Assembly: GCF_035582795.1 (NCBI RefSeq)
Contig: NC_134366.1
Coordinates: 134,502,756 to 134,566,755, forward strand
Direction of reading: 5' to 3'
DNA: 64,000 bases
DNA from: Mycteria americana
Lineage: Eukaryota; Chordata; Aves; Ciconiiformes; Ciconiidae
The notes under the pieces were generated by a model that worked only from the letters and a program-made list of their open reading frames with translations, searched no databases and was not told the origin of the DNA. The translations under genes were made by a program, and so were the position numbers. Each line of letters opens with the position of its first letter. Position 1 is the first letter of the stretch. This document shows, piece after piece, positions 63,851 through 64,000 of this stretch.

Positions 63851-64000
63851 TACTTTCATATAGTATATATAATTGGAGGAACAAGGAGCTAGTTTTTATT
63901 GCTTTGCAAGCATCATTAATTAAACAGTTACCTGAGTCTCAGCTGTAGGTCCAAATAATATTTGCTTATACAGCATAAGCATTTCATCTGCCACTAATTC

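Larger units (their letters stand above)
32867..64000 (+). other. CHD7: Inferred CHD7 intron 1 (continues beyond the window)
   Basis: After the donor at 32867 no large coding exon appears. The sequence goes from CpG island to AT-rich non-coding DNA at about 34.5 kb and stays so to the end. CHD7 intron 1 is long in vertebrates, so this is expected. The contents I can support are listed separately: homopolymers, small duplications, one long antisense CR1 fragment, a MIR-like remnant and candidate regulatory blocks. Stretches between those entries (35.5-47.2 kb, 49.6-53.5 kb, 54.7-58.4 kb, 58.7-61.1 kb and 61.2-63.8 kb) contain only short chance frames and nothing else I can name. Confidence 0.6.

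Overview
The window is vertebrate nuclear DNA, most likely from a bird. Coding sequence is sparse, introns use GT-AG junctions, and two large CpG islands and two old CR1 LINE fragments are visible. Little else repetitive was recognised by eye. CR1 with a low repeat load suits birds; a crocodilian or turtle cannot be excluded from sequence alone.

Left part (1 to about 12.8 kb): the 3' end of RAB2A on the + strand. Only the last two coding exons are present (8804-8872 and 11167-11262). They encode the final 54 residues of a 212-residue Rab GTPase and end in the prenylated Cys-Cys. Positions 1-8803 are intron. The 3'UTR carries several poly(A) signals; the best proximal and distal candidates are at 11435 and 12783.

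Middle (about 12.8-31.4 kb): intergenic. It holds an unassigned CpG island at about 19.0-20.7 kb, with a paired NF-Y/CCAAT arrangement, a CRE-like site and a strong downstream splice donor, and a sense-oriented CR1 3' fragment at about 25.5-25.9 kb. I recognise no protein-coding gene here.

Right part (about 31.5-64.0 kb): a second, 3-kb CpG island that I infer to be the CHD7 promoter and non-coding first exon, followed by about 31 kb of CHD7 intron 1. The assignment rests on the vertebrate gene order RAB2A-CHD7, on a 530-bp leader without any ATG that ends in a near-perfect splice donor at 32867, and on the absence of any large coding exon downstream. The CHD7 start-codon exon is not in the window. 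The intron carries a long degenerate antisense CR1 (about 47.6-49.6 kb), a probable MIR/CORE-SINE remnant (about 58.5 kb) and several AT-rich, motif-dense blocks that look like conserved enhancers.

Most open reading frames here are short chance frames or GC-rich frames across the CpG islands; none besides the RAB2A exons is convincing. I found no phage, bacterial, CRISPR or tRNA feature, and no clear novel system. The items most worth checking are the orphan CpG island, the possible alternative CHD7 first exons, a perfect 13-bp hairpin in a RAB2A intron and the candidate intronic enhancers.
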